A stretch of 64,000 nt of DNA from Luteimonas sp. BLCC-B24 (GCF_028550595.1 NZ_JAQQGN010000002.1:62001-126000); one strand, 5' to 3'; shown: positions 52,095 through 62,801, counted from the stretch's first letter. Notes: a model not told the origin generated them from the sequence alone. Translations and numbers: made by a program.

Positions 52095-53939
52095 TCAGTC
52101 GGCGTCGAGCACCGTTTCCAGCACCGCGTCGCCGTAGCGCTCGAGCTTGCCGGCGCCCACGCCGCCGATGCCGCCGAGCTGGCCGTGGCTGATCGGGCGC
52201 TGGCGGGCGATCTCGCGCAGCGTGGCGTCGTGGAAGATCACGTAGGCCGGCACATTCTGCTCGCGCGCCAGGCGGCCACGCAGTGCGCGCAGGGCCTCGA
52301 ACAGCGGCCGGTCGGCCGGTGCGAGGTCGATGTCGGCGCCGGTTGCCGCGCGGGTGGTGCGCGCGCGCTCCTTGCTGTTCGTCGGCTTGCGCAGCATCAC
52401 CTGCGTAGTGCCCTTGAGCACGCCGCGACTGGCTTCGGTCAGGCGCAGGCCGCCGTAGCCCTCGGCGTCGACGTCGAGCAGCCCCTGGGCGACGAGCTGG
52501 CGCAGCACGCTCTTCCACACGCGCGCATCGACATCCGTGCCGACACCGTAGGTGCTGAGCTGGTTGTGGCCGAACTGGCGGATACGCTCGCTGTCGCTGC
52601 CGCGCAGGATGTCGATGATGTGGGCGGCGCCGAAGCGCTGGCCGCTGCGGTAGACGCAGCTCAGCGCCTTCTGCGCGGGCACGGTGGCGTCCCAGGCGTC
52701 GGGCGGCTCGAGGCAGTTGTCGCAATTGCCGCAGGGCTGGCCCGCGCCCTTGGCGGCGTAGTCCTCGCCGAAGTTCGCCAGCAGCACCTGGCGCCGGCAG
52801 CGCATGGTTTCGCAATAGCCGACCAGCGCGTCGAGCTTGCGGTGCTCGAGCCGCTTGCGCTCGTCGCCCGATTCGCTCTGTTCGATCATCTGCCGCAGCA
52901 GCACCAGGTCGCCCAGGCCGTAGCACATCCACGCGTCGGCGGGCTCGCCGTCGCGGCCGGCGCGTCCGGTTTCCTGGTAGTAGCCCTCGATGGATTTCGG
53001 CAGGTCGGTGTGCGCGACGAAACGCACGTCCGGCTTGTCGATGCCCATGCCGAAGGCGATCGTCGCGACCACCACCACGCCCTCGCTGCGCAGGAAACGG
53101 CGCTGGTTGGCGGCGCGCAGATCGGCATCCATGCCGGCGTGATAGGGAATGGCGTCGATGCCCTGACCGGCCAGGTACTCGGCTGTCTCCTCGACCTTGC
53201 GCCGCGACAGGCAATAGACGATGCCGGCTTCGCCCCGGTGCCCCTGCACGAAGTCGAGCAGCTGGCGCTTGGCGTTCTCCTTCTGCACCACGGTGTAGCG
53301 GATGTTGGGCCGGTCGAAGGAGCTGACGAAGCGACGCGCATCCTCCAGCTGCAGGCGCTCTGCGATCTCGCGCTGGGTGGGCGGGTCGGCGGTGGCCGTG
53401 AGTGCGATGCGCGGCACCTCGGGCCAGCGCTCGTGCAGGATCGTCAGCTCGCGGTATTCGCGGCGGAAGTCGTGGCCCCACTGCGAGACGCAATGCGCCT
53501 CGTCGATGGCGAACAGGGCGAGCGGGGCGCGGTCGAGCAGCGACAGGAAGCGCGGCGTGAGCAGGCGCTCGGGTGCGACGTAGAGCAGGTCGAGTTCGCC
53601 GGCCAGCAGTTCGCGTTCCACCCGCTGCGCGGTCTCGCCGTCCAGCGTGGAATTGAGGAAGGCCGCGCGCACGCCGAGCTGCAGCAGCGCGTCCACCTGG
53701 TCCTGCATCAGCGCGATCAGCGGCGAGACCACGATGGCCACGCCGTCGCGCAGCAGCGCCGGCACCTGGTAGCACATCGACTTGCCGCCGCCCGTGGGCA
53801 TGAGCACGAGCGCGTCGTGGCCGGCGGCCACATGGTCGACGATGGCGGCCTGTTCGCCGCGGAAGGCGGCATGGCCGAACACGCGCTGCAGGGTGGCGAG
53901 CGCGTCGCCGGACGTGCCGGCAGGGGAAAGCGAGGACAT
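52095..53939 (-). CDS. recQ: ATP-dependent DNA helicase RecQ
   Basis: A 614-residue 3'-5' DNA helicase. The helicase core shows the RecQ N motif ([17 protein letters not shown]), Walker [27 protein letters not shown] with the aromatic-rich loop, and motif [12 protein letters not shown]. The RQC part has the four zinc cysteines (C in MRCRRQ, then [10 protein letters not shown]). The C-terminal HRDC domain (about 530-610) contains [17 protein letters not shown]. It acts in RecF-type recombination and at stalled forks. The start at 53939 has AGCGAGGA just upstream. Confidence 0.96.
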   Translation of the reverse strand: MSSLSPAGTSGDALATLQRVFGHAAFRGEQAAIVDHVAAGHDALVLMPTGGGKSMCYQVPALLRDGVAIVVSPLIALMQDQVDALLQLGVRAAFLNSTLDGETAQRVERELLAGELDLLYVAPERLLTPRFLSLLDRAPLALFAIDEAHCVSQWGHDFRREYRELTILHERWPEVPRIALTATADPPTQREIAERLQLEDARRFVSSFDRPNIRYTVVQKENAKRQLLDFVQGHRGEAGIVYCLSRRKVEETAEYLAGQGIDAIPYHAGMDADLRAANQRRFLRSEGVVVVATIAFGMGIDKPDVRFVAHTDLPKSIEGYYQETGRAGRDGEPADAWMCYGLGDLVLLRQMIEQSESGDERKRLEHRKLDALVGYCETMRCRRQVLLANFGEDYAAKGAGQPCGNCDNCLEPPDAWDATVPAQKALSCVYRSGQRFGAAHIIDILRGSDSERIRQFGHNQLSTYGVGTDVDARVWKSVLRQLVAQGLLDVDAEGYGGLRLTEASRGVLKGTTQVMLRKPTNSKERARTTRAATGADIDLAPADRPLFEALRALRGRLAREQNVPAYVIFHDATLREIARQRPISHGQLGGIGGVGAGKLERYGDAVLETVLDAD

Positions 53940-54042
53940 GCGCCAAGGATACCGGCTGGGGCCCGGCTCCGGCGCCGCATCGGGCCGTCAGGCGAGCCCC
54001 GGGGCTTTGCTAAGCTGCCGGCCTTCTGCACAGGACCTCCCG

Positions 54043-55371
54043 ATGACACCGAATTCCGGCTCCGGCGGCATGGCGCTGCACACCAAGATGCTCATCGGGT
54101 TCGTCATCGGTACGGTCGCGGGTCTCGCGGCCAATTTCTACGGCGGCGACGCCGGCTGGCTGGATGGGCTGGTGACCTATGTCGCCGATCCCGTGGGCCA
54201 GCTGTTCCTGCGCCTGCTGTTCATGCTGGTGATTCCGCTGGTGTTCTCGGCGTTGATCCTAGGCGTGGTCGAGATCGGCGATCCGGGCTCGCTGGGCCGC
54301 ATCGGCATCAAGACGCTGCTGTGGATCCTGGTGGTCACCACGATGGCGGTGACGATCGGCCTGATCGCGGTGAACCTGTTCCAGCCCGGGCGCGGCATCG
54401 ATCCGGCGGTCGCGCAGACCCTGCTCGAGGCCTCGAGCGACCGCGCGGCCGAGATCGCCGGTGCGCGCGAGGGGGTCTCGGGCCTCCAGGTCCTGCTCAA
54501 CATCGTGCCGCGCAATCCGGTGGACGCCGCCGCGCGCGGGGACCTGATCGCGGTGATGTTCTTCGCGCTGATGTTCGGCATCGCGGCCACCGTGCTGCGC
54601 ACGCCGGGCACGCGCAACTTCGTCGCCGCGGTGCAGGGCATCTACGACATCTGCCTGAAGCTGATCGGCTGGGTGATCGCGCTGGCCCCGTACGCCGTGG
54701 CCGCGCTGCTGTTCTCGATCACCGCGCGCCTGGGCGTGGACGTGCTGGTGCAGCTGGCGCGGTTCGTCGGCACGGTGATCGCGGCGCTCGGCTTTCACTT
54801 CCTGGTGGTGATTCCGATCCTGCTGTGGGTGTTCGGGCGCATGAGCCCGCTGGCGTTCTTCCGCGGCGCGCAACCGGCCCTGCTCACGGCGTTCTCCACG
54901 TCGTCGTCCAGTGCCACGCTGCCGACCACGCTGAAGGTCACCGAGGAAAACCTCGGCGTGCCGCGCCGGGTGGCGCGCTTTGTCTGCACGCTCGGTGCCA
55001 CCGCCAATATGAACGGCACGGCGCTGTTCGAGGGCATCACGGTGCTGTTTCTGGCGCAGTTCTTCGGCGTCGAACTGGGCATGGGCCAACAGATCCTGAT
55101 CCTGCTGCTGTGCATCCTCGGCGGTGTGGGCGCGGCGGGCGTGCCGGGCGGCTCGCTGCCGGTGATCGCGATGATCCTGGCGATGTTCGGCATTCCGCCC
55201 GAAGGCATCGGCCTGATCCTCGGCGTGGACCGCCTGCTCGACATGTGCCGCACCGTGGTCAACATCGGCGGCGACATGGCCGGTTCGGTGGTGATCGGAC
55301 GGTCGGAGCCGGCCGACGTGCCGGGAACCGAACTCGACGACCTCGCACCGTCGGAGCCGCGCACGCTCTAG
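54043..55371 (+). CDS. dicarboxylate/amino acid:cation symporter (DAACS family)
   Basis: A 442-residue inner-membrane transporter of the GltP/DctA fold. The first re-entrant loop has the serine-rich [12 protein letters not shown], helix 7 has [10 protein letters not shown] (NMDGT variant), the second loop [12 protein letters not shown], and helix 8 [16 protein letters not shown] with the aspartate that binds substrate. Glutamate, aspartate or C4-dicarboxylates are the usual cargo, taken up with Na+ or H+. The exact substrate is not decided. It is divergent from recQ, 103 bp away. Confidence 0.93.
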   Translation: MTPNSGSGGMALHTKMLIGFVIGTVAGLAANFYGGDAGWLDGLVTYVADPVGQLFLRLLFMLVIPLVFSALILGVVEIGDPGSLGRIGIKTLLWILVVTTMAVTIGLIAVNLFQPGRGIDPAVAQTLLEASSDRAAEIAGAREGVSGLQVLLNIVPRNPVDAAARGDLIAVMFFALMFGIAATVLRTPGTRNFVAAVQGIYDICLKLIGWVIALAPYAVAALLFSITARLGVDVLVQLARFVGTVIAALGFHFLVVIPILLWVFGRMSPLAFFRGAQPALLTAFSTSSSSATLPTTLKVTEENLGVPRRVARFVCTLGATANMNGTALFEGITVLFLAQFFGVELGMGQQILILLLCILGGVGAAGVPGGSLPVIAMILAMFGIPPEGIGLILGVDRLLDMCRTVVNIGGDMAGSVVIGRSEPADVPGTELDDLAPSEPRTL

Positions 55372-55379
55372 GCGCAGCC

Positions 55380-55400
55380 GCCACCGGGCAGCGCGGTGGC
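55380..55400 (+). terminator. hairpin after the symporter gene
   Basis: GCCACCG and CGGTGGC form a perfect 7-bp stem with a 7-nt loop, 9 bp after the stop. It lacks a T-run. A GGACAAT -10-like element for tkt follows at 55408. Confidence 0.4.
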
Positions 55401-55451
55401 AGGCGTGGGACAATGGCGGACTCCCGTCCGCTGCCGCCCGTCCACGAGCCC

Positions 55452-57440
55452 ATGACCACGCCGACCCGCCGCGAACTCGCCAACGCCATCCGTTTCCTCG
55501 CCATCGACGCCGTCGATGCCGCCAAGTCCGGCCATCCCGGCATGCCGATGGGCATGGCCGACATTGCCGAAGTGCTGTGGAACGACCACCTCAGCCACAA
55601 CCCGGCGAATCCGCAGTGGGTCAACCGCGACCGCTTCGTGCTGTCGAACGGCCACGGCTCGATGCTGCATTACGCGCTGCTGCACCTCTCGGGCTACGAC
55701 CTCCCGCTGGAGGAGCTAAAGAACTTCCGCCAGCTGCACAGCAGGACCGCCGGTCACCCCGAGCGGCATGAAACCCCGGGCGTTGAGACCACGACCGGCC
55801 CGCTGGGTCAGGGCTTCGCCAACGCGGTCGGCTTCGCGCTCGCCGAGCGCCTGCTCGCGCAGCGCTTCAACCGTCCGGACTTCGCGATCGTCGACCACCG
55901 CACCTGGGTGTTCATGGGCGACGGCTGCCTGATGGAAGGCATTTCGCACGAGGCCGCGTCGCTGGCCGGCACGCTCGGCCTGGGCAAGCTGGTGGCGTTC
56001 TGGGACGACAACCGCATCTCGATCGACGGCAACACCGAAGGCTGGTTCACCGACGACACCCCGGCGCGCTTCGAGGCCTACGGCTGGCGCGTGGTGCGCG
56101 ACGTCGACGGCCACGATGCCGACGCGGTCGCGCGCGCGATCGCCGATGCCACCGCGCAAGACGACAAGCCGGTGCTGGTGTGCTGCCGCACGACGATCGG
56201 CTTCGGTTCCCCCAACCGCGCCGGCAAGGAGTCCTCGCACGGCGCGCCGCTGGGCAAGGACGAATCCGATGCCACGCGCGCCGCGCTCGGCTGGGCGCAC
56301 GGGCCGTTCGAGGTGCCGCAGGCGCTGCGCGACGGCTGGCATGCGGTCGAGGCGGGTCAGGCGCGCGAGGCCGAGTGGAACCGGCTGTTCGAGGCCTACA
56401 CGGCGGCGTATCCGGAGCTGGCCGCCGAGTTCCTGCGTCGCTCGAAGGGCGAGCTGCCGGCCGGCTTCGAGGCCGAGGCGGATGCGTTCATCGCCAAGCT
56501 GCAGGAAGACGGCCCGACCATCGCCTCGCGCAAGGCCTCGCAGATGTCGATCGAAGCCTTCGCGCCGCTGCTGCCGGAAGTCGTCGGCGGCTCGGCCGAC
56601 CTCGCGCATTCCAACCTCACCCTGTGGAAGGGCAGCACGTCCGCGGCCAGCACCGATGCCAACGCGAACTACGTGTATTACGGCGTGCGCGAGTTCGGAA
56701 TGAGCGCGATCGCCAACGGCCTCGCGCTGCACGGCGGCTTCATTCCCTTCGACGCGACCTTCCTGGTGTTCAGCGATTACGCCCGCAATGCGGTGCGCAT
56801 GAGCGCGCTGATCCCGGCGCACGCGATCCACGTCTACACCCACGACTCCATCGGCCTCGGCGAAGACGGCCCGACCCACCAGCCGGTCGAGCACCTGGCG
56901 TCCTTGCGCTACATCCCGAACAACGACGTGTGGCGCCCCTGCGATGCGGTGGAGTCGGCGGTGGCGTGGAAGTCGGCGATCACGCGCAAGGACGGCCCGA
57001 GCTGCCTGGTGTTCTCGCGCCAGAACCTGACCCACCAGCCGCGCGACGCGGCGCAGGTCGCCGACATCGCGCGCGGCGGCTACGTGCTGAAGGATTCGGT
57101 CGGCACGCCGGAGATCATCCTGATCGCGACCGGGTCCGAGGTCGGCCTGGCGACGCAGGCGGCCGAGCAGCTGGGCGACGGCGTGCGCGTGGTGTCGATG
57201 CCCTCGACCGACGTCTTCGACCGCCAGGACGCCGCATACCGCGAATCGGTACTGCCCGACGCGGTGCGCAAGCGCGTGGCGATCGAAGCCGGCGTCACCG
57301 GCTTCTGGCGCGCCTATGTGGGGCTGGACGGCGCCGTCATCGGCATCGACAGCTTCGGCGCCTCGGCGCCGGCCGACAAGCTGTACGCGCATTTCGGCAT
57401 CACGGTCGCGGCGATCGTCGAAGCGGCAAAGGCGCTCTGA
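55452..57440 (+). CDS. tkt: transketolase
   Basis: A 662-residue thiamine-diphosphate enzyme of the pentose phosphate pathway, typical length. TPP-binding marks are [18 protein letters not shown] and WDDN; donor/acceptor contacts include [18 protein letters not shown], and the second domain [21 protein letters not shown] segment (about 405-420) and [20 protein letters not shown]. The protein ends AIVEAAKAL. The frame is open far upstream of the start at 55452, but only this ATG gives the conserved [17 protein letters not shown]-terminus. A strong terminator follows. Confidence 0.97.
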   Translation: MTTPTRRELANAIRFLAIDAVDAAKSGHPGMPMGMADIAEVLWNDHLSHNPANPQWVNRDRFVLSNGHGSMLHYALLHLSGYDLPLEELKNFRQLHSRTAGHPERHETPGVETTTGPLGQGFANAVGFALAERLLAQRFNRPDFAIVDHRTWVFMGDGCLMEGISHEAASLAGTLGLGKLVAFWDDNRISIDGNTEGWFTDDTPARFEAYGWRVVRDVDGHDADAVARAIADATAQDDKPVLVCCRTTIGFGSPNRAGKESSHGAPLGKDESDATRAALGWAHGPFEVPQALRDGWHAVEAGQAREAEWNRLFEAYTAAYPELAAEFLRRSKGELPAGFEAEADAFIAKLQEDGPTIASRKASQMSIEAFAPLLPEVVGGSADLAHSNLTLWKGSTSAASTDANANYVYYGVREFGMSAIANGLALHGGFIPFDATFLVFSDYARNAVRMSALIPAHAIHVYTHDSIGLGEDGPTHQPVEHLASLRYIPNNDVWRPCDAVESAVAWKSAITRKDGPSCLVFSRQNLTHQPRDAAQVADIARGGYVLKDSVGTPEIILIATGSEVGLATQAAEQLGDGVRVVSMPSTDVFDRQDAAYRESVLPDAVRKRVAIEAGVTGFWRAYVGLDGAVIGIDSFGASAPADKLYAHFGITVAAIVEAAKAL

Positions 57441-57470
57441 CCGGCGCGTTCGGCTGGTTCGAGGCGTGAA

Positions 57471-57500
57471 CGAAAAAGCCCGCGACAGCGGGCTTTTTCG
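57471..57500 (+). terminator. rho-independent terminator of tkt
   Basis: CGAAAAAGCCCGC and its exact reverse complement form a 13-bp stem with loop GACA; five T residues end the descending arm, and A-runs on the other strand make it usable in both directions. It lies 30 bp past the tkt stop. Confidence 0.93.
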
Positions 57501-57642
57501 TGGGCGGACCAACATTAACTCGAACCCGTGTCGTCCCCTTCAACGGGACGCCCCGGGCGGGTCGCGTGCAGGAGCGCCCTTGCGCGCAAAGAAGAGCATC
57601 TGCAGGAATGCCCATCGCGCGCGCGCGCGCCTGCGGGGAATG

Positions 57643-57960
57643 TCAGGCCTTGGGCAGATCGTGTTTGCTGCCACCCCGGCAATGTGGCGAATCCGGCACC
57701 TGCACTTCGGCGGCCCATTCCTCGGGCGTGAACGTGTGCAAGGCCAATGCATGGATCTGCTGCATCTGCGCACCGAGCGCGCGGTACACCGCCTGGTGCC
57801 GCTGCAGCGCACGCTTGCCGTCGAACGCCGCGCTGACCACCACCGCCTTGTAATGCGTCTCCAGCCCGCGGCTGTGCATGTGGCTCTCGTCCTCGACATC
57901 GAGGTGCGTGGGCTGCAGCGCGGCGAGGGCCTCGCGAAGCTGGTCGGCGCGGGTGGTCAT
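57643..57960 (-). CDS. bolA: BolA family protein
   Basis: A 105-residue protein with the BolA fold (class II KH-like): LDVEDESHMHSRGLETHYKA carries the conserved His/Cys-loop region, then VVSAAFDGKRALQRHQAVYR and IHALALHTFTPEEW. BolA proteins pair with monothiol glutaredoxins to bind [2Fe-2S] and affect morphology and biofilm genes. The C-terminal tail DSPHCRGGSKHD has an extra cysteine, common in xanthomonads. The start at 57960 follows the family N-terminus MTTRADQLREAL; an in-frame ATG at 58017 would add a non-conserved leader. Confidence 0.9.
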   Translation of the reverse strand: MTTRADQLREALAALQPTHLDVEDESHMHSRGLETHYKAVVVSAAFDGKRALQRHQAVYRALGAQMQQIHALALHTFTPEEWAAEVQVPDSPHCRGGSKHDLPKA

Positions 57961-58036
57961 GATCGGGTCCTGCACGGGTGTCTTTGACTGAGATGGAGGC
58001 GCACCGCGCCATCGCAAGCGGTCGCGGCCAGGCCGC

Positions 58037-60025
58037 TCATGCGGCGGATGTCGGTGCGATCACGTCGCCGGTCGCGCCGTCACGCGCGGTGCGGCGCAGG
58101 CCGAGCGACACCAGCCGCGCCATCAGGTGCTCGCCGAGGCCACTCGGGGCCTGCAACTGCATGCGCGCGAGCGCCGGCGTGTCGTCGCCGATGCCCGCAC
58201 GCAGTGCCTCGAACACCGTCGCCAGCTTGCCGCGACGGGTCGCGGTCTGCGTGCGCAACCACGCCAGTGCGCGCAGCAGCCGCTGTTCGACGACATCGAA
58301 ATCGCTGCCCAGCGGGTAGTCCGGCAGGGTGCCGTCACGCCGCAACGGGGCGAGCGCATCGCGCAGCTGCTGCGGCGTGTTGCGCGCCCAGGCGCCGGGG
58401 GCGACGAAGCGGAGATCGAGCTTGCGCGCATCGCGCGCGCGGGCCAGCAATTCGGCCTGTGAGGCCGCGTCGGCGATGCGCGCCATCGCGATCACGCAGT
58501 CCTCGTCGGTCGCGCCGCGGATGTCGGCGATGCCGTACTCGGTGATGTAGAGGTCGCGCAGATGGCGCGGAATGGTCGTGTGACCGTAGTGCCAGCGGAT
58601 GTTGGATTCAGGCCCGTCCGCCGTCGGTCGCGTCGCGCGCAGCATCAGCACCGAGCGGGCGTCGGGCAGGGCATGGCCCATCGCGACGAAGTTGTACTGC
58701 CCGCCCACACCCGAGACCACGCGGCCGTCGTCCAGGCCGTCCGACACCGCCGCGCCGAGCGCGGTCGCCATCATGCAGCTGTTGAAGAAGCGCGCATCGC
58801 GGCGCTGCAGGCGTTCCAGCCCCTCGTCGAGGCCGAAGAGTTCATTGACCTCGCCGACGCGCTTCATGCCGATACCGCGCCGCGTGTCGGGATCGAGGTC
58901 GCGCAGCCAGGCATAGAAATCCGGCGAGCCGAGATAGAACGCGCCGTGCAGGAACTCGCCGTCGCGCTCGATCAGCTCGTCGTCCAGCGCGCTGGTGGTG
59001 CCGGCGTTCGCGCGTCGCATCAGCGCGGCCTTGTCGACGACCCTGCGCCGGATCACGCCGACCTCGACCAGCCGCTTGAAGCCCTCGTTGATCATCTCGC
59101 TGCAGCCGTAGAGGCCCACGGCGAAGGGATCGAGCCCGCCGCTGGCAACGACCGCCGGATGCGCCGCGATGCCGGGGTCGAGTGCGTGCAGCACACGCCG
59201 GTAGGCGGCGTTGTCGGTATGGCGCAGGGCCAGCGCGTGGCACAGGGCGTCGGCGAGTGCGCCGATGCCGATCTGCAGCGTGCCGCCATCGCGCACCAGG
59301 GCGCTGGCGTAGAAACCGATCGCATAGTCGGCATCGGACACCGGCTGGCGCGGCAGGCCGAACAGCTTCGGGTGGGGCGGGGGCGGCATGACCAGCACAT
59401 CGAAGAACGCCGTATCCACCGCGGCAGCGCCGCCCAGCCACGGCAGTTCGGGATCGACCTCGCCGATCACCAGCGGCCTGGGACGACCGGCGGCGGCCAG
59501 CGCGTCGATCACGTCGAAGGTCAGGTCGGTATTGGACGACAGCGAGAAGCGCGTGCCGTCCTCGTTGGCGGCGACCTTCTGCACCAGCACGTTGACGCCG
59601 CGGTCGGCCAGCGCCCGCGCCACGTGGGTGTAGTTGAGGCTGGCATAGCGGCGCTGGGCCTGGCGCGAGCCGAGCATCGCCCCCGACTGCATGTAGAACT
59701 CCTCGACCGCGATGTGCGCGGGCAGCGCGTCGCGGCGCATCGCGTCGACGTACTTCAGGCGCACGAAGTCCTCGCCGAAATGGCGCTGCGCGAAGGGGCC
59801 GATGAAGCGGCCTTCGAGATCGCTGCCGCCCGTGGGCGGATCCAGCGACAGCGCGGTGTAGAGCGTCATCGGCCGCGCGGCGTCGGCAACCGCGGCGTCG
59901 TACAGCGCGTTGAGCAGGCGGTGCGGCTTGCCGATACCGAGCGGCGCGCCGACGTGCAGCGGGCCCGCGACGTGGCCGCGGATGTGCGCGGCCGCCGCGT
60001 GGAGGTCATCGAAGGGAACAGTCAT
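58037..60025 (-). CDS. acetyl-CoA hydrolase/transferase family protein
   Basis: A 662-residue CoA-transferase-fold protein, longer than the ~500 residues of classical Ach1/Cat1. N-terminal VGAPLGIGKPHRLLNALYD, the middle LQIGIGALADALCHAL, and the C-terminal GVGGQYNFVAMGHAL and YITEYGIADIRGATDEDCV match the family's conserved parts. It could hydrolyse acetyl-CoA or swap CoA between acids such as succinate and acetate; the sequence does not choose. An extra ~130 residues after the GIADIRG motif have no recognised domain. It lies just downstream of a CDF transporter (9-bp gap) in the same direction. Confidence 0.88.
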   Translation of the reverse strand: MTVPFDDLHAAAAHIRGHVAGPLHVGAPLGIGKPHRLLNALYDAAVADAARPMTLYTALSLDPPTGGSDLEGRFIGPFAQRHFGEDFVRLKYVDAMRRDALPAHIAVEEFYMQSGAMLGSRQAQRRYASLNYTHVARALADRGVNVLVQKVAANEDGTRFSLSSNTDLTFDVIDALAAAGRPRPLVIGEVDPELPWLGGAAAVDTAFFDVLVMPPPPHPKLFGLPRQPVSDADYAIGFYASALVRDGGTLQIGIGALADALCHALALRHTDNAAYRRVLHALDPGIAAHPAVVASGGLDPFAVGLYGCSEMINEGFKRLVEVGVIRRRVVDKAALMRRANAGTTSALDDELIERDGEFLHGAFYLGSPDFYAWLRDLDPDTRRGIGMKRVGEVNELFGLDEGLERLQRRDARFFNSCMMATALGAAVSDGLDDGRVVSGVGGQYNFVAMGHALPDARSVLMLRATRPTADGPESNIRWHYGHTTIPRHLRDLYITEYGIADIRGATDEDCVIAMARIADAASQAELLARARDARKLDLRFVAPGAWARNTPQQLRDALAPLRRDGTLPDYPLGSDFDVVEQRLLRALAWLRTQTATRRGKLATVFEALRAGIGDDTPALARMQLQAPSGLGEHLMARLVSLGLRRTARDGATGDVIAPTSAA

Positions 60026-60034
60026 GCGGAAAGC

Positions 60035-61054
60035 CTAACTGCGTGCGTCGCGGCTGTCGTCCCGGGGCACCGGGCGGGGTTGAGCGCGTCCGCGTGCATC
60101 CGTGTCCGACGGCTCGGGCATCACCGCGACCGCGTCGATCCGCCAGTGCACCGCGCGCGCGGCATCGCGCACGGTCTGGACCTGGGCGGCACCGAGGCGG
60201 CCGTCGGCCGTGGCCACGTGGATGACGCCCGACAGGCGCAGGCCCTCCTCGTGGAAGCGCACACGGCAGGCGGTCACGCCGTCGAGTGCACCCACCGCCT
60301 CGGCCACCCGCGCGGGCAGACGATCGACATCGCGCCGGTCCACCTGCTGCGGCCGGGCATCGTGCATGTCGCGCACCGCGTTGCGCAGGTTGCGCACGCC
60401 GTCGCGAAGCACCTCGACCGAGATGAACATCGCGGCCGCCGCATCGGCCCACCACAGGCCGAAGCCGATGCCGATGACGCCTGCAATGCCCGCCAGCGCG
60501 GTCATCCAGTCGGCCTTGTTCATGTCGGCGTCGGCGTGCAGCGGCTTGGAATCCAGGCGCCGTGCCAGCCGCAGCTTCAGCCGGCCCAGGATCACCGGCG
60601 GCACGCAGGAGACGGCCAGGGCCGCGATCATCACCCAGCCCTGCCACAGCACGGTGTCGCCGATCGCCACGGTACCGACGACCGGGTGCGTGCGGGTCAA
60701 CAGCACATGCAGCGAATCGAGCACCAGCAGCGCGCCCACCGTGGTCAGGGCCACCGCCGAGGCGAGGAAGGTGATGTCGAACGCGCGCTCGCGTCCGTTG
60801 ATGTAGGTGCGGTCGACGCCGCGCGCGCGGAAGTGCAGCGCGATGAGAAACGCGGCAGGCGGCAGCAGGCTCAGCACGTCCTCGATCAGCGCCGTCAGCA
60901 TGGCCTGCGAGCCGCCCATGGCCGCGTACATCATCACCGTGATCGCGCCGAGCAGGCCGAGCGACCACCAGCACAACCGCGCCGCGCGGCGCAGTTCCTC
61001 GAGCTGCGCGGGCCCGAGCGGCCGCGGCGTGCGCTCGGCGATCTCGTCGCTCAC
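60035..61054 (-). CDS. cation diffusion facilitator family transporter
   Basis: A 339-residue divalent-metal:H+ antiporter-like membrane protein with about six helices. Transport-site residues appear as E and D in ALIEDVLSLLPP (helix 2) and as H-x3-D in HADADMNKADWMTA (helix 5). A cytoplasmic ferredoxin-like C-terminal domain has RVRFHEEGLRLSGVIHV. The metal (Zn, Fe, Mn, Co) is not determined. The start is GTG at 61054, overlapping the stop of the upstream lipoprotein gene (GTGA), so the two are translationally coupled; the acetyl-CoA hydrolase gene follows. Confidence 0.88.
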   Translation of the reverse strand: MSDEIAERTPRPLGPAQLEELRRAARLCWWSLGLLGAITVMMYAAMGGSQAMLTALIEDVLSLLPPAAFLIALHFRARGVDRTYINGRERAFDITFLASAVALTTVGALLVLDSLHVLLTRTHPVVGTVAIGDTVLWQGWVMIAALAVSCVPPVILGRLKLRLARRLDSKPLHADADMNKADWMTALAGIAGVIGIGFGLWWADAAAAMFISVEVLRDGVRNLRNAVRDMHDARPQQVDRRDVDRLPARVAEAVGALDGVTACRVRFHEEGLRLSGVIHVATADGRLGAAQVQTVRDAARAVHWRIDAVAVMPEPSDTDARGRAQPRPVPRDDSRDARS

Positions 61055-61509
61055 GGCGCGTCCCGGCGCGTGGCGTCCAGATGCCGGTCGACCTCGAGCT
61101 GCCAGGCATTCTCGCCCGGCGGCAGGGCGAGCCGCCGCTCGGCGATGTGCCCGCGCGCGTCGCGTACGTGGTACGGGCGCGACCAGCTGACGTCGGTCCA
61201 GGGCGAGTCCTCGCCGTGGCCGCCGACCACCATGTGCAGACGGTGGTCCACCAGCGCCTGCATCAGCCGCTCGTGTCCGTCGATGACCCAGTCGATGGGC
61301 AGATCACGCGTCGCGGCGAAGGCTTCGATCCGCGTGATCTCGCTGCCGTGCGGCGGGCCGTCGGGTTCGACCACCACGAACGGTGGATCGTGGCTCACGC
61401 CCACCCGCATGGCATCGCGCGCCCGCGCGCTGCTGTCGTGGGTGTCGCGGGGGTACGGCCCGCAGCCCGCGAGCACGACGAGGACGACACACAACCAGGC
61501 ACGGATCAT
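61051..61509 (-). CDS. short family 3 solute-binding-like lipoprotein
   Basis: A 152-residue lipoprotein: signal ending L13-A-G-C16. The mature part has MRVGVSHDPPFVVVEPDGPP, EITRIEAFAATRDLPIDWVI and ERLMQALVDHRLHMVVGGHGEDS, the N-terminal lobe of an SBP_bac_3 amino-acid-binding protein. It then goes straight to a short C-terminal helix, so the second lobe is missing; normal members are about 230-260 residues. It is translationally coupled to the CDF transporter downstream. It may be a metal or ligand sensor for it; function unknown. Confidence 0.8.
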   Translation of the reverse strand: MIRAWLCVVLVVLAGCGPYPRDTHDSSARARDAMRVGVSHDPPFVVVEPDGPPHGSEITRIEAFAATRDLPIDWVIDGHERLMQALVDHRLHMVVGGHGEDSPWTDVSWSRPYHVRDARGHIAERRLALPPGENAWQLEVDRHLDATRRDAP

Positions 61510-61564
61510 GGCGCGGTTATCCGCTGCGCCGGGTGGAGACCGCGTGGATGCCGGCGCCCCGCGC

Positions 61565-62113
61565 TCAGTCGAGCATGTCAGGGCGGAACAGGCGCCGGCG
61601 CGAAACGGTGGCGCCGGACACCATGAACTGCCCGTCGCCGCGGTAGTGCACAGTGCGCGGCCACCGCGGGCGTGACGCGACGTGCGCGGCGACCACGCGC
61701 CAGACGAACAGCGGATAGTCGGCGGTGATGCGGGTTTCGTGCAGGCGACATTCGAAGCGCGCATGGCACTCGCCGATCCCGGGCGCGTCGACCTCGCTGC
61801 CGGCCACCGGCGTCAGGCCGAAGCGCTCGAACTTGTCGCCGTCGTCGCTGCTGCAGTTGCCGATGCCCACCACGGTGTCGAGCAGGGCTTCGGTGGGCAG
61901 GTTGATCACGCATTCGCGGCTGCGACGGGCCAGCGCGTGGCTGCGGTTGGCCGACCAGATGTAGGTGCCGACGAGGTCGTAGCCCAGCATCATGTGCCAG
62001 CCGAGGGTCATGATGCCGCGCTCGTTCCTGTGTGCCGTGGACAGCAGCACGACGGGACCGGGTTCGAGATAGCGGCGCGTGTGCGCGACGGGAACGGCGC
62101 GGGTGCGGGGCAT
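61565..62113 (-). CDS. flavin reductase-like domain protein
   Basis: A 182-residue FMN-binding split-barrel protein. PGPVVLLSTAHRNERGIMTLGWHMMLG and the VINLPTEALLDTVVGIG segment are typical of the flavin reductase family (DIM6/NTAB-like), which reduces FMN with NAD(P)H or binds FMN tightly. The physiological partner is unknown; the luciferase-like gene at 41.5 kb is a conceivable user but is far away. The start at 62113 has GGAGG about 7 bp upstream. It is isolated between the lipoprotein gene and modC. Confidence 0.88.
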   Translation of the reverse strand: MPRTRAVPVAHTRRYLEPGPVVLLSTAHRNERGIMTLGWHMMLGYDLVGTYIWSANRSHALARRSRECVINLPTEALLDTVVGIGNCSSDDGDKFERFGLTPVAGSEVDAPGIGECHARFECRLHETRITADYPLFVWRVVAAHVASRPRWPRTVHYRGDGQFMVSGATVSRRRLFRPDMLD

Positions 62114-62180
62114 GCGCAGCCTCCGGCGATGTGACGGCCCCCGATTAGTGCAAGCGCAGGGTGAACGCGCCGTCACCCGC

Positions 62181-62801
62181 TCAGTCGAGCACGTGCACCT
62201 CGTCGGCGATGCGACGGACATCGTCGAGCGTGTGGCTGACGTAGAGCATCGGCATCGCCAGGTCGTCGCGCACGCGCTGCAGATAGGGGATCAGCTCCTC
62301 GCGCCTGGCTTGGTCGAGGGCCGACAGCGGTTCGTCGAGCAGCAAGAGGGCAGGTTGCGACAGCAGCGCGCGACCGATCGCAACACGTTGCGCCTCGCCG
62401 CCGGAGAGATTGGCCGGGCGGCGCGCCAGCAACGGCGCGATGCCGAGCAGTTCGACCACCTGGTCGAAGGCGAACGCCTGCACCTCGCGCCGCGCATGGC
62501 GCCCGTAGCCGAGGTTGCGGCGCACGTCGAGATGCGGGAACAGGCGCGCGTCCTGGAAGACGTAACCGATGCGGCGCCGGTGCGCGGGCAGGTCGATCCG
62601 GCGCGCATCGTCGAACAGCACGCGATCGTCGACGACGATGCGCCCCGCGCGCGGTCGCAGCAGGCCGGCGATCGCATTGAGCACGCTGGTCTTGCCGGCC
62701 CCCGACGGGCCCGCCAATGCGACCACGCGCGCGCTGGATTCGATCCGCACGCTGCGCGCGAAACGGCCGCGCTCGAGGCGGATGTCGATGCCGAGCGTCA
62801 C
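62181..62801 (-). CDS. modC: molybdate ABC transporter ATP-binding protein ModC (no TOBE domain)
   Basis: A 206-residue ABC ATPase energising molybdate import. Walker [10 protein letters not shown] begins at residue 31, the signature is [16 protein letters not shown], Walker [13 protein letters not shown]. The usual C-terminal molybdate-binding TOBE (Mop) domain of about 130 residues is absent; the protein ends DEVHVLD. The start is GTG at 62801, overlapping the stop of the ModA-ModB fusion gene (GTGA), which fixes the operon. The [16 protein letters not shown] segment is typical of ModC and supports the assignment despite the shortness. Confidence 0.9.
   Translation of the reverse strand: MTLGIDIRLERGRFARSVRIESSARVVALAGPSGAGKTSVLNAIAGLLRPRAGRIVVDDRVLFDDARRIDLPAHRRRIGYVFQDARLFPHLDVRRNLGYGRHARREVQAFAFDQVVELLGIAPLLARRPANLSGGEAQRVAIGRALLSQPALLLLDEPLSALDQARREELIPYLQRVRDDLAMPMLYVSHTLDDVRRIADEVHVLD

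Noticed and set aside
52029..55451. Upstream extension of the transketolase frame
   Set aside because: The frame is open by chance through recQ and the symporter gene in other frames; the conserved transketolase N-terminus begins at 55452.
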